The notes beneath the pieces were generated by a model. The model saw nothing but the letters and a program-made list of their open reading frames with translations. It did no database searches and was not told the origin of the DNA. This document shows, piece by piece, positions 47,751-60,511 of a stretch of 64,000 nt of DNA. Position 1 is the stretch's first letter, and each line of letters starts with the position of its first letter. Both the position numbers and the translations under genes were made by a program. This DNA is from Pisolithus tinctorius (taxonomy: Eukaryota > Basidiomycota > Agaricomycetes > Boletales > Pisolithaceae). The stretch covers positions 62,001 to 126,000 of the forward strand of contig JANFAH010000106.1 in assembly GCA_024663395.1 (NCBI GenBank). The letters are read 5' to 3'.

Positions 47751-50069
47751 CTAGATGGAGACCTTACCTCGGGGCTCATATGGAAGCAAGAGGACTACGA
47801 AACCAGCGAACAACAGCAGACTGCCAGCGACGTAAACAGGTACGGCTGTCGACAAGTTAGCGTACAACGCGATAATGGGGGCCTACCACGATTTTCAGCA
47901 CAGGTGACAGACAAATGATGATGGTAAAGCAACTTACCATAATCCCGAATACGCCTTTAGCGGTGGAGGTCAAGCAATTCCCTGTCCCACGGTGTATGGC
48001 CGGGAAGATCTCAGATGAAATCGCATACAGTACGCCATACATAATCTGCGTATTAACCCCGTAATCAGCGCAGAGGCACATATGCGACAGGATCATAAGC
48101 AGGAAAAAAAACTCACATTACTGAACAACGCGTAACCGCAATTCCATCCCAGAAGCTCGTTTGACGTCCGGGATGTGGTACTCGCGAAGAGGAAGGTGCC
48201 AGTTAGCCCTTTATTTCGCGAGGAGTCGTTGAGTAATGTCATGCGAAACGAGTTTTGTATTACTCGCCTGCAGCGATTGCAAGGGTACCCTTGCGCCCGA
48301 CGTAGGGAACCTCCACGGCCCAACCAGCGAGGAGGGCTGCAGGAATACCGACGGCACTAAGGATCACCTGCTATAAGGCCACGGCGAGGGGTAAGATATT
48401 TGAGTGAGGGTGACTTTGGGATGCGTACATTACGATACGTGATGTAGAGCGAGCCATCTCCAAATGTGACACCGCGAGTGGTGAGGCTGCAATATATAAA
48501 TCCATCCATCACCAAAGAGCTAGATTGACAAACAAACCCACATGTATGGCAGGAAGTTATTGTACAAGGTAGATGCAAGACCGATAACACCTAGGGTGGT
48601 GTGTCAGCAACGTACCTGTGCACCAGCTCACGCAAGGCGCTGCTCACCCCACACCACAATTAACAGACTAGTCGACCACGCCATCTTAGGTGTGGCAAAC
48701 AAGGCCCTGATATGATCTATGGCGAAGCCCGAGCCTTCGCTGAGGATTCTGCGCCTACCAGTAGAACCAAAAACGTCACGCCCACGGATCTTGCCTGGGG
48801 CTTCAAGTTCCTCGACGGTAAGTGGGTTTGGCTTTCCATTACATTCAGCAAGTTTGCGGATGACATCCACAGCTTCCGCGTCCTTCCCGATACCAGAGAG
48901 GAATCGCGGACTCTCTAGCAAGTTGAACACGAAAAACCGGATACCCCAGAGGAAAAGGGTCAGTCCACCCAGGACAAATAAGAGATAACGCCAGCCCATG
49001 TTATCAGATCTATCACAATCAGCGGACGAAGAGCAGCTGTAACCCGCAATAAGAGGCCATGCGATCTTTGTTGCTCGGTAAGCTGCCAAGAATGGGGAAG
49101 GCATGAAAGTGGCCTTACAAGGCTTGCCAGAAGTTGTCCGAGGCACCACCAGATAGAAAGGATGGTTAACAAGTATTGATGTGAGCCTGGGACGAAGTCT
49201 GACAAAGTATGAGAGGTGCATTTCAAAGGAAAAGCTGGACATCCTTACCCAAGAATACGGCGGCGTCAACGGGCATGTTACCTGTCACAGAAGGCTTCAT
49301 AGGAGGTCAAGAATCAAATCCACAGAATCCATACCGCCGACTCCAATGCTGACGAATGACATGAAAACTGCGAGAGCAACGAAGCTAGGTGATCCTCCAG
49401 CAACTACACCAAATATGCCCGCAATGAGTAGCGTCAAGTTGAACGACCATCTGTGAGATGATGTCAGTATTGTTCGCAGAAGCGCAGCGAAGCGAAAACA
49501 TATGACTAAACAGACCTCCTTCCCCAGATATCGCACCCAAGCCCCCAGATGAGACCGCCAAAGAACAGCCCGATATTTGACGCCAAAGATAGGAAAGGAC
49601 CGTTGAACTGGAATTCGTTCACCGCGGGTGTCAGTATAAGTCCGCTCATTGACTGATTGACTGATGATTCAGTGGGTTGCACCATCTGATTCAGCGCTAT
49701 GAAACTCACAGGCCAGGCACTGTCACTGTGTGCAAAATCATTTACATGAGCAGCAGGACAGAACAGCCGATTAACGGAAGACCCACGCAAACCACCCGAA
49801 ACCGGCAACCACAAACAGACCCCACTTACAGACCCAGTTGCTAAGTCAGGTAAACATGCACACGACGGAGGTACTCTTACCTGGTACTTGCCCATTCCAA
49901 TGTCCTGAATCGAACGGTTCAAGATCTGAGCTTTCGCATGGTATACCAGATCGACGTATTCATTTTCGTAGAGATCGAAAGGTGGACCAGTGATTGGGTT
50001 CGTTCGTCCATAGGGAGGTACGTCGGGATGCGGTACGATAGTATCGTCTTTTACTGGGGCCTCAGACAT
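47751..50069 (-). CDS. MFS transporter 2 (fungal metabolite/sugar porter family)
   Basis: From ATG 50069 about 14 short exons can be joined without a shift to the stop at 47751. Markers in order are IGMGKYQ, WGLFVVAGFGWFA, NGPFLSLASNIG, WGLGCDIWGRR, FNLTLLIAGIFG, GNMPVDAAVFL, FVPGSHQYLLTILSIWW, NMGWRYLLFVLGG, FFVFNLLESPRF, FGDGSLYITYRN, PYVGRKGTLAI, FLFASTTSRTSNELLGWN, YGVLYAISSEIFPA, HRGTGN and LLLPYEPRGKVSI. The N-terminal GPPFDLYENEY and GMGKYQ block is typical of fungal MFS porters of unknown substrate, distinct from transporter 1. The intron after AIAAG is GC-AG (donor GCGAGT). It is the last ordinary gene before the CpG-poor block. Confidence 0.8.
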
Positions 50070-50640
50070 AACTGCGAGTCCACTCGTCTCGTTGACAGTG
50101 AAATCCTTGCACAGGTGCGGCGGTGAGATTCTGAGAAGCAGTGGGAACCGAACTACCCAAAATTTGAATGTTGCTCGATCGGGGTCTACATTATATTGTG
50201 CGCAGATATGAATACATGGCTGACTGAGCAAGTTCTGCCCTCGGCCTCAATCCTCATCCTTGCGGCCGATTATGAATCAACCAAACATGTTTTTTTTTTT
50301 CACAGGCGTGATTTGGATGTAATGGAGAAGTTTACTGTAAGTCTTAGAACGATCAATGCACGAGTGCCAAGTGTCTGGTGGCAACTGGCACCACACACTT
50401 CCCAGTGCCACCATGTGTGGTCGACTGTATATCCCAACGACAAGCGTTCATCCGGATGTGCGGCCTGGCAAGACCGAGTGCTAGGAGAAGCATGCTACTA
50501 GAAGGTTTCGAAGCCTCAGGCCCATCTACAAAACTAAGCGCTCGACGAGTGCTCGTCGAGCAGACTGATTCGGTATAGGTCAGGTTTAGATTACCCAAGG
50601 TCCTTTTATGGGTATATTTTTTCGCAAACCAGAATTCCAA
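50070..50640. other. Promoter side of MFS transporter 2 and composition boundary
   Basis: This has a T10 run near 50290 and a perfect hairpin at 50540-50561. CpG becomes rare to the right of about 50.6 kb. Confidence 0.5.
50540..50561. repeat. Perfect 10-bp inverted repeat, 2-base loop
   Basis: GCTCGACGAG, TG, CTCGTCGAGC. It could form a stem-loop. It sits almost at the edge of the CpG-depleted block. Confidence 0.9.
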
Positions 50641-50877
50641 CAGATCGGGGAGAGATCAAGCACAATCTTATTGTATCATTGTGTCTACTAGTACACAGCT
50701 ATGTATCTATGTAGAACTTGGAGTAATCAACAATTCTCCCTGCTGGAAGACCAGTGGCCTAATGTATTCTATGAAGGAACTCATATCTTGACTTATATAG
50801 TGTATGTAATTTGAGTAAATTTTGCAGAATAACTGTGAAGAAAATTTGGTGGCCTTGTATGTTCCATCTTGGTGTTC

Positions 50878-51613
50878 TGTCAAGTCTGGGCCTACTCCAA
50901 CCAACTTCAACACTATATAAGGTCTGGAGAGAGGTTTGGAAGCAATTCTGACTCAAAAGGACAGAACTCTGACTGGCAGAGTGTTGGCAGAAAACAAAGT
51001 CCACCGAGACAAAGGTGGAGCAGAGTGAGGGCATTGGGTTTAGCTTGTGTGCTACCCCCTTGCATGATCTCAGCCCTTGTATTTCAGAGGGAGAGCACAG
51101 ATAGAAAGTCAGAGGTAACTCTGACAGGCAGAAGATGGAGACAGAAGGAGTAGGAACTAAGTTGATATTCATACTGAAGAACAGCAGAGTATGATACATG
51201 CCTTTATATTACTATGGAGGTACAGTAATTGGAATCAGAACTGACATATGGAGACTCATAAATTTTCAAGTAAAACTTCCTAGACAACAAATGAAGGGTA
51301 GACAGAGGACATATGAATGGGTAACACAGAACACCCCAAAAAGGGAACAGTCCAGGTGCTGGACCATGCAGTGCATGTGCTGCAGAGTACCTGATCATGC
51401 ACTGTCAGGGAGAAGTCCAAAGGGCAGTCACATGACTCCCCAGAGAGTGGTCCATGCAGTCTGGTAGGGGAACAGTACAAGTCTGACAGCAGTTGGAGCA
51501 GAGATGACTTATAAATGTCAGGGGATGGGTGGAGTTGGCACAGAGTGAGTGAACGACTGGTGGAAAGGGGTGTGGAGTGAGTGGGGACTTAGGATGAATG
51601 CATAGTCATGACA
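50878..51613. mobile_element. Solo LTR, family 1, copy A (736 bp)
   Basis: It begins TGTCAAGTCTGGG and ends ATAGTCATGACA, so the ends are the TG..CA inverted pair TGTCA/TGACA. It is similar along its whole length to copy B at 60512-61246, in the same orientation (about four bases in five by eye). GTTC occurs on both sides (50874-50877 and 51614-51617), possibly the remains of a target-site duplication. No retroelement coding part adjoins it. Confidence 0.75.
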
Positions 51614-52343
51614 GTTCCATCAATGATGAGTGAACTGCTGCTGCTGTGAGGGAAAAGATGTGGACAAAACTACTTGTTGAGTTGTCAATGTAATATCGCA
51701 ACCCACCCAGCCAAACAATGTCAAGAATTAGATTTATAATTGCATTGTGCTGAAGATAGTGGGTAGCACTGGCCTGTGTGGAAAATGAGTTGACAAAGGA
51801 TGTGGAGAAGTATAAGAGATAATACCACATATTTGTGGAGGAAATTGTTACCATACAGGAGTCGAGGTATCTCTTCTCACTTTCATGTGGTTTCTGCAGT
51901 AAGGTCTTCACCTTGGAGGTCAGGTTGCAACTGGTAGCATACATGAACAAGAGATTGGGCAGCTTGTTTAAACATTGAACAGATCATAACAGCAATTCCC
52001 ATGAGTGATTTTGTGTAGCAGCTTTTGTTGTTGGTATACCATGCATTAGCAATAACACCTGTAGATTAATAAGTTGATATGTGGAGCAAAAAAAAAACAT
52101 ACCAACGACTGTTTGTGCAGACTCTTGGGGAGCCTCATGTGCCATCTGAAGGTTGTCTGCTCTTGAAGGAAGTGTGTCCTGAGTGAGGACTTTGTGTCTC
52201 ATTGCATCCCTCACCAACTCATTGATTTGTTTGATTTGACCCTTGGTAGGCTGTTGATCATCTGTGATGGTGGGATTCGATGGGGTTTGTGGTGTGAGGG
52301 GCTGGGTATTGACTGGTGCCAAACTATGAATGCTGGAAATCAA
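51606..52343 (-). CDS. TE-associated ORF fragments, possibly DUF6532-like
   Basis: On the - strand, 52343-52100 encodes a Pro/Thr/Gln-rich lead and a helical segment (IKQINELVRDAMRHKVL). An intron-like gap then leads to 51950-51606, where short frames with ILLHILCQLIFHTGQ-like text follow. The layout recalls the DUF6532 proteins common in mushroom genomes, but the frame has stops and the match is from memory only. Treat as a decayed fragment. Confidence 0.3.
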
Positions 52344-52358
52344 AAGAGATGGTAACTG

Positions 52359-54298
52359 TCAAGAAGGGCATTGACTGGTCACCATTGTATCTGTCCCAGG
52401 GCAGAAGACACCACCAGTGACTTGGAGTCCCCATATTGTTTCATTCTCTCTCAGTGGTGCAAATGCAGGGACAAATTGCACACCAGGGAGTGTGTATGGT
52501 GCAACCCATGCACTACCATAGTTGGAAAGGGCAGATGGTGTCCTGCCAGAGAGTTGATAGGCATTTTGAAGCTGACTTGGATGATGTTGCCTGATTGAGT
52601 GGACACCAGGTAGGGCAAAGTTGTTAACATGGAAGGTGTCACCAGAGGGTGAGATGGGTGCACTAGTACTGAAGGATTGTTGAGGAGATACCCAGAAAAG
52701 GATGTCTTCACTACATTGTAGAAGTATTTCTTGCTGCATTTGTGAATTGATAGCGATGTTGATGTGGTGAGGATTTTCTGGTTGCTCATCTGGAATTCTG
52801 ACTTGTGATGTGCTGGGCAGCAAACATGGGTTTAGATCACCACCCCTTGGAGGCCTTGCAGGTGCCTGTGAAATTGATTAGTACCAACAAGTTTGCATTG
52901 ACTGGGTGGCTTACCCATGGGTTGGCAAGTTGCTGGTGATGGCCTGCAGCAGACATTGCAATTGTAGTCCAAGAGTGTTTTTCACACTGCTGTAGCACCA
53001 CATGAAAACTGAGTACTGATCAATGATAACAAAATCAATTGATAATCATATCCCTAATTTCACAACAGATGGCTGTGCAAAGACAATTTACATATTTGCA
53101 GTGGGAAGCGAGGGGGAGGGGGTAATGAGTAAAATGATAATGGGGAGGGGAGGCAGCAAGTAGTAAATGAAGCTGAAATACTCCATAATATTATCAGTAC
53201 TACAGAATGACAGAAACATGAGATTGGACTTACAGGCTACATTGCCTGTGACTCTGAGTCAGACCCAGCTTTGGACTTGCCTTGTTTGCTGTGGCCTTTG
53301 CCATTGGCAGCACATCCTACCCCTTTGGCAAATCCATGGGCATCCAACTCCTTCTCCAATAACATCAATTCTTCATCTTTGCTCCTGTGTAAATGTGCCT
53401 CATGGTTCATCAGCCAACCATAGAACAACTCATCCTCTTGAAGCTGAGGAAGACCATGGTCAGAATACATTCCCAACCAAAATTCAAGTTCATCCTCACT
53501 GAGCAACTGATTCTCCTCTAGATGGTTCTGCACCTGATCAAGAGTCTGAACTCTGTGTTTCATACCCTTGAGGTGCCAGGTTGCAAGGATAAGTTGGTGG
53601 TGGCTTCTTTCTGAATTAGCATACTTTTCCATGACCATGTTGGTGAGGATGTTGTCTGGAAGAGGTTTGACTCCACATATAAAAAGTTCTTTCATCTTCA
53701 AATGTTATCAGTATAGAGTTAGGAGTATAATGATGAACTTACCTCCTGAGGGGTGAATTCAGATGAAGTATTACAAGATGAGCCAATGCAGCTCATGAGG
53801 AAATCTGGGTAGAGGCATCACTTGGAGAGTTCTGATGCATGAGGTTTCTGATAAGGCTTGTATTGCATACTGGGGCCATATGTGGCACATTTCCCAAAGG
53901 CACCTTTGCCTTTGGAAGTTGACTCTATATTTTCAGAAGATGGAGAATCCAAGCAAGTTGCAGAGCTAGCAGGACTGCCAGGGGATGTTGTAGCTTCAGC
54001 AAGCATTGCAATTTGATGTTCAATGACCAAGCTCCAAGTCCACAGGGTTCCATGCAGCATGCAGTCAGTGAAGTGAAGCAGAGTTTGAAGGACTTAGGCA
54101 AATTTTTGTGTGAGCTCTGAAGGATGCATCATACATATTAGAAAAATGCAGGATGACTTTGAAGATGTGCATCCTTTCTATCAGGAAGAAAAGTAAGTAC
54201 TCCAATACTTCTGAACCTCTTGAAATTTGAATGCTAACCATACCATCAAGCCTCAAATGTCCCCTGTGTTCTGCCATGTTGCCCTCCATTGAGGCCAT
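52359..54298 (-). CDS. Unknown - strand ORF set of the TE block
   Basis: Open frames at 52823-52359 (154 codons, Pro/Ser/Gln-rich), 53701-53237 (154 codons, Leu/Glu-rich with possible coiled coil, then a Gly/Lys/Ser tail), 54060-53818 and 54298-54065 follow one another on the - strand. They could be exons of one decayed gene that continues into the fragment at 51606-52343. No domain was recognised in them, so no function is given. Confidence 0.3.
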
Positions 54299-54423
54299 TT
54301 GGACTCATTTACAGAATGACTCCCATCCACAGATACAACTACCTCATCCACCTGCATTTCATGCTCCCTTGCAGGGTGAAAATCAATCAGCACAATTCCA
54401 TCCTTAATTGAGTTATATCTATG

Positions 54424-57120
54424 GGAAGGGACTCAACATGCTTGAATGGCTTGCAAAGGATGAATTTGAAGCAGGTTGTCAACAAAACTCCTACTATCCA
54501 TTTTTGACAAGGGAGAGTGGGAGTTGGCCAGGTTTCTTTGTGACAATTTAACCCAAGCACAATCACTTGGTTTCTGAAACTTGATTGGGTATGTCATTCT
54601 ACCATTCATGTGCTGTTACTAACAAAGCTTTCAGTTCAATGAGCAAGAGAGGCCAACATTCAAAAATGCTTCAGAACTCCTTGCATGGATGGAAGCTCTC
54701 CCAAGGGCACCAAGATGGCATTGTACCAAGATCAACATGGATAATTATGTCACAGTCCATCCAGTCTACCTGCTCTGGCAAGACACTCTTGAGACTGTTG
54801 AAGAACTATTTGGCAATCCAGTGTTTTGTAACCACATGTCCTATGATCCACATGAGGTATTTGTTGGTGCTGACCATGAATATGGTGAATGGATGACATC
54901 AAGGGAAGTGTTCAAAATCCAGGTGTTATTCTCATACATTCATTATATGTAAATAAAAACTGACTAAAGGTTTGATCAGGATCAGCTGCCAACAGGAGCA
55001 ACCATTGTCCCAATCATTCTTGCTTTGGACAAAACACCAGTAACATGCCATACTGGCAACCTTGAAATGCACCCTTTGTTCTTGACTATTGGGAATATAC
55101 AAGCTGACATTCATATGAAAGTGACCATGCATGCTTGGACCTGCATCACTTACATGCCTATTGCCCAATTTGCCACTCACTCTGATTTCATGTCAGTTCT
55201 GCAAGCCAGGCTTTGGCACCATTGCATGGACATCATCTGTGCAAACTTGAAGGTCACAGCATCTCATGGAAAGTTCATGGTGGATGCATCCAGTTATCAA
55301 TGGTACTGTTTCACACCCCTTATTTCTCACATCACCAACCTGCCAGAGCAATTGATGATAGACTGTGTCTCACAGAGCTCATCCCCAGTGACATTGGCTA
55401 CTAAAGCAGACTTTGGTGATCCACAACCATTTGTCCCCTGCACTGCCATGTACATGCTATGAGCCATTCATGAAATCAGTCATACTCAGCACTGCGACCC
55501 ATGGAAGGTGCCAGAATTTTTACAGGCAGCAAAACTGGTTGGGCTGAGTGGTGTCCACCAGCCATATTGGTGAAATTGGAGATTCGCTGATCCAGTGGTC
55601 TTTCTTACCCCTGAAATTTTACATACCCTCCACAAGTTCTTTTTTGACCACATTCTGGATTGGTGCAAGGAACTTCTCAGGAAAGATGAACTTGACTCCC
55701 ATTATTGGAGTCAACACAAACATGTTGGTGCCTGTCACTTCTTCATGGGGGTGTTGCACATTAAGCAAATGACTTGCCAGGAGCACAGAGATGTGCAGCG
55801 GACCATCATTGCATCCATTGCTGGTCCTGCTGATCAAGATGCTGTTCATGCCATCCATGCTATCATCAACTTCATTTACAGAGTGCAGGCACCTATTTTC
55901 ACAGACACTTCCCTAGCTGATATGGTCAACTTGCTTCAAGAATTTCATACATACAAGGGGAGCATTATTGCATTGAACACATGCCAGATGGACCACTTCA
56001 AAATTCCTAAACTCGAGCTAATGCACAGTTTCACATCAGCTGTCCAGAATGTCAGCAATTTGATACAATACATGGCTGATGTTAGTGAGTGACTGCTCAT
56101 CACTCATTGCAAGAACCCTTTTGAGAAGACAACTTGCCAATGTCATGATTTTACCCATCAAATCATCCAGATCCTAGATTGTGAAGAAACCACATGGCTG
56201 TTCAGTTTGTTTGTGCTATTGCATCAACATGGATGTTCCCTTTCCAATGTCATAGATGATGAGTACAATGAGGTCATAGATATCAACCCTATGCTTGAAT
56301 GGACCACCTGCATCTCTCCTGAGGACCAGCAGAAGTTCAGCAGCTCTTGTCTCATTCACAATCACTTCCTCAAGGGCATAGTCTCTGATGATGCCCATGC
56401 TGCTCTCCATGTAAATGTTGTGCCAACGTACAAGACCAAGACTTTTGCATGGGTACATGAAATGTACCTCCTGCTGTACTTCAAACACTATGTTCACATA
56501 TACCTCTCTGGTCTCGCAATCTCTATTGACAACTCCACTGTATTCCTTTTTGATTTCTGGCACACTTTCCACCTTCAGCTACTCTCATGTTTCAAGATAT
56601 GCAAGGTCTTGCTGAGCCAGCAAGTGCAGGCTTTCCCTCCCTCTGAGAAATACCCTTGTGGTTATTCTGACATTGTTATGGTACACATGGACAGTCCAGG
56701 TGAGTATTTTGTATCAGGCTTCATGGATATATACTGATTCTCCAACTAGTACCCTGCATAGTCCAAGTTTGCACTGTCTTCAAGTTCTCTTGGAAGGCCT
56801 CCATTCAAGACCCATGTTTTGATACCCCCCTCCTTTACATTGAGCTTTTTGATATTGTTGAGTTTCCAGAGGAGATACTGAGGATGTACAGGCTGAGATG
56901 CAGATATTTCGACATGCCATCATCACAGCAACAGGTTGGGGAAATTTTACCCATCACAGATGTCATCCATGCAGTTGATTCCTGTGTATGGTGTCACACA
57001 CAAAGGTGTTGTGGACATGGTTACAGCTGACTCTGCCTAACTCGTCAATGAGTTGTGCACAATGCCCATAGCCATGCAGATGAAGACTAAAGGCCTCATG
57101 CGTAGAAAGACTACTGGACA
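54424..57120 (+). mobile_element. Decayed Plavaka-type transposase
   Basis: The translation follows the Plavaka transposase of basidiomycetes: NASELLAWMEALPRAPRW, HPVYLLWQDTLETVEELFG, an intron 54923-54979 or so, QLPTGATIVPIILALDKTP, NLEMHPLFLTIGNIQAD, ARLWHHCMDIICANLK, YCFTPLISHI, FFFDHILDWCKELL, QHKHVGACHF, QMTCQEHRDVQRTI, IPKLELMHSF, and a C-terminal ELFDIVEF and PITDVIHAV region. The frame is interrupted by stops. Two of them (TGA 55571-55573 before NWRF and TGA 56090-56092 before LLITHC) stand where I recall Arg in relatives, so CGA to TGA is likely. No intact terminal repeats were found. Confidence 0.75.
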
Positions 57121-58090
57121 TTAACAGTCATCCTTTGCACAAGAATGAGTCATCAGTGCTAAAGAGAAAAGAGGAAGCAAGTTAAGTGTGCATTAAAGGT
57201 TTTTAGCACCCATGTATGGCATTCTGGTTTTTGTCGTATCTCTGCCATTTCCAAAGATATCAACTCCATTCTCACACTCGCTTAAAGTGCTCAGCCCCCA
57301 CAATTCTTCCTTCCAAATTTGGAGAGGATCCTCACACCCTATGCATTCTACAGCACTCCATCCATCAGATGCTCATTTCACTAAGACCATCAATCATGGC
57401 CACCTCTTCATCAATCATCTCGCTTGTCTCATTGCCAGAGACAGTGGCTATGTATATCTGCCAGGCATTCCCACCAGCTTCCATCCTGAAGCCCCCTGGT
57501 TCATCCATCATTGTCAGCCCTGTCCCATCCCATGCAGCTTGGTCAGTGCCTTGTCAGTATGACTTCCAGAAGGATGTTCTTTGGTCACCTCAGGTCTGTC
57601 ACTCAGTTAGAAAGGTCTTATGTGGTCATTTCGCTCTCCCCTCTTGATGAAGCATATGGATCATTCCTCCCTGCTCCCTGCACCATCTTTAGTCTGGTCT
57701 TGTCCATCATTCTTCCCACATTGCGACAGCTGCAGTATAATCTACTGTTCTCCAGCCTCCCTGATCGCATTCATGATGAGTATGACGTGCATCTTGCCTT
57801 TTTACTGCAAGATCCAGCAGAAGGCATCCCCCTTCTCCTCCTTCTCCATCAGAGCCCTGTCCATGAAGTTTTTGTTAACTTCACTGAGAGGATGGAAGGG
57901 TGGGAGACATGATCGCTTATGCTCCCATTGCCCAACAGACCCCCAATGCCCTAGCCCCCTTTGATGCCTGACTCATGCCCTTCAGTTTCTGGAATTAATA
58001 CTTCCATGTCTGGAAACACTGTCCATCTGTCATGCCATCTTTGGATCTAGAGATGTCTCCACTGAGATCTAACTTGCATCACCACCCCCT
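57121..58090. other. TE-block sequence, no identified protein
   Basis: Open + strand frames at 57212-57562, 57216-57647 and 57511-57912 have no recognised motif. They may be further TE coding debris. Confidence 0.35.
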
Positions 58091-58298
58091 AATGTGATAT
58101 CAGTGCGCTTACTCAGTTTCTGACTCCATTTGACTCATTCTGTGATGTTTTGACTATCCTTGACTCGTTCATTGCCAATACTTACCAATCCTCTTTGCTT
58201 GCTTACTTTTCATTTCTCACTTACTCATCATGATTACTCAGTCCTTACTCATTACTTACCAAGTGTTTGTGCCTTGTTTGTCACAAGCTGTGCTCCCC

Positions 58299-58312
58299 CC
58301 ACAGTATATAAA
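58299..58312 (+). promoter_or_regulatory. TATA-like element with following direct repeats
   Basis: GTATATAAACCCCC is followed by two diverged copies of GTTGAGGCTC..GTCTATCTG (58406 and 58454) and two of CTCCTGCATAAC (about 58545 and 58672). The layout is like a retroelement LTR promoter, but I could not define its ends. Confidence 0.35.
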
Positions 58313-59007
58313 CCCCCATGTACTTAGCTACCAAGAAGCAATCGACAAGTGAATCAGAAGCCATTCACTCAGCAGTCAGTTCAGTGCCTATCTCATCGTC
58401 GACAGTTGAGGCTCCACAAAGGGGTCTATCTGTCATCATTCATATACTTGGTAGTTGAGGCTCATTCAGAAGAGTCTATCTGCCATCCTTCATCATCTGA
58501 AGCTTCCTCTTAGTCAGCGGTCTTGCTTAGTCATCCATCCACTCCTGCATAACTCATCATCGACTTGTGCCAGTAGCATGTCTTATCAAAGTCCTTCATC
58601 CCAAGTCCTTTTGGCTGAACACCTTCACTCTGTTCAGCATCCCCCATCCAATCATCACTTGCTTGTCTTCTCCTGCATAACTTGTCATCAACTTGCACTA
58701 GGAGCACCTGCCATTGAAGTTTCCCCCTCTTAGATTTTTCTGCAGTCCAGGTTCTGTGGAGGCACACCACCACTCACACATCATTTGTCTTTTGTGTTGG
58801 TTTTGGTTGGTTATAACCACCTTTCCACACTTTGACTCACAACGGGACAAGACTTGACTGTAATGTTACCTCCACTACATCACTTGAGGTGTACAACAAA
58901 TTCTACCTTAATAACTACTCAGATAAGGAATGGTATTGCACCATAGCAGAGTATCTGTAGTTATTATTACTTGAATCAATGCATTCCCTGCCTTATCTGC
59001 CTAATCA

Positions 59008-59568
59008 CTAGTACTGATCTGAAACATAATCATAAATGCTGAGGTCTGTCATCCCAAAAGATCTCCACCAATCACAAGCCTCCATCTTGTGGTTGTAAGG
59101 GCATCTGTAAGGTGTCAAACCTTTGCTGACCACATATTTCATTTTGTTGTTTTGCAGATGCAGGCCATATCTTGCAAGATCCTTGGGTCCTTGGATGTTT
59201 GTGAAATGGTACGGCAGCTTGTACATATGGCAAATATGCTGAGATCTGAGACCCAGTGAGAACCTGTCATATCCATACATAAGTGTAGATACCTATTTGT
59301 ATGTACCATAGTTTACATGTTTAATTATGCTTATGGCACGCAGTGACTTGAACCAGGCTAGAGCATAGTTCCCCATAGAAATCACTACTGAAACTTTCTT
59401 GTTTGGATTCCTCAAATTGTTGTGATTATAAGATTTCAATGAAAATTTTCCATTGAATTCATTCCATTCCACTGGCTCTACAATGTTACAACCTCCTCTT
59501 GATACACATTGACTTATATCATACCACAGATACATCAGAGGGATGGGGAATGATGGAATTGCAGTCAC
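59008..59568 (-). CDS. Unknown - strand frames inside the candidate transposon
   Basis: Two adjoining - strand frames (59568-59293 and 59280-59008, 91 and 90 codons) have balanced amino-acid content with several Trp and Cys residues. They may be one gene split by an intron or a stop near 59285. No family recognised. Confidence 0.3.
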
Positions 59569-59957
59569 AACCAGTCAGTGATGGGTTTAAACAGGTTTAA
59601 ACCATTTTTTTGCTTCCTGATGTGTGCCAGATCTTGAAGGTGAAGTATATTGGTGTACATGCAGGAAGTACTGTAAGGGTGCCCAGAAGCCTCTGAATAC
59701 CCTTGCTACTTGGTGGCATCACTTTTGTGATGCAGGCAAAGATGAAAAACAAGATGTTCATTTAGCAAGATGCTCTGACACCTTCTGTGCCTTTGTTGAA
59801 AGTAATAGACTTTCTGGTTCCAAGTGTCTTTCTGAGAATGGTCCTGATGGTGACTGCAACTCCTCCAAGCATCTCTCTCCAATGAGGATGACTTTGAGCT
59901 GAGTTCATTTTATGTATTCATTATGTTCCTATAAATCAAGACTACCAAGTTCTCCAG

Positions 59958-60085
59958 GTGCATGAGGATTTGCCTTTACCTGCATCTCCCAATAGCATGC
60001 CTAAAGAGATGCACAAAGACTTTCCTCCTCCTGGCTCTCCCCATAATTTACCTGGGCAGATGCACAAATGCTTTCCCCCTCCTGG
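59958..60085 (+). repeat. 51-bp coding tandem repeat (17 codons)
   Basis: Units start at 59958, 60009 and 60060 and encode variants of MHKDFPPPGSPHNLPGQ. The third unit is split at 60085 by a solo LTR and resumes at 60485. A fourth begins at the next LTR boundary and resumes after 61246. Confidence 0.8.
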
Positions 60086-60479
60086 TGTGATGAGACCTAA
60101 CAACAGGGTTTGTTGTAGGCTTGCACCAAGAACCAAAAGAAGAAGTAAGAGGAAAGGTGAGGAGACAAGCTTAGAAGCAGGTGAGTTTAGATCTCAAAGA
60201 CCCAAATGAACTAGCTTGGAGCTAGTCTGGGGATTGAGCAACAGTACTTATAGTATGATACATGTGGTAATGGTGAGGCATACATGAGGTCTGTGACATC
60301 ATAGTGATGTCATAATGATATCATGGTGGAGTGGAATGTGCTAGAAAGCAGGCATGAGGTAGCAGCAAGGCAAGGCCTAGACTGGAGACTGGACCAAGTT
60401 CAGAGAGATAAGATAAGATGGAAAGATTAGATAAGACAAAAGGAAAAGGAGGGAAGAGGAAAGGGTACATATTGTAACA
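60086..60479. mobile_element. Solo LTR, family 2 (394 bp)
   Basis: It starts TGTGATGAGACC and ends TATTGTAACA (TGT..ACA ends). CCTGG lies directly on both sides (60081-60085 and 60480-60484), a perfect 5-bp target-site duplication. No coding part is present. Confidence 0.8.
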
Positions 60480-60511
60480 CCTGGCTCTCCCCATAATCCA
60501 CCTGGGCAGAT

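Noticed and set aside
50869..51153. Open frames inside solo LTR copy A as genes
   Set aside because: They fall entirely within the LTR and are not kept open in copy B.
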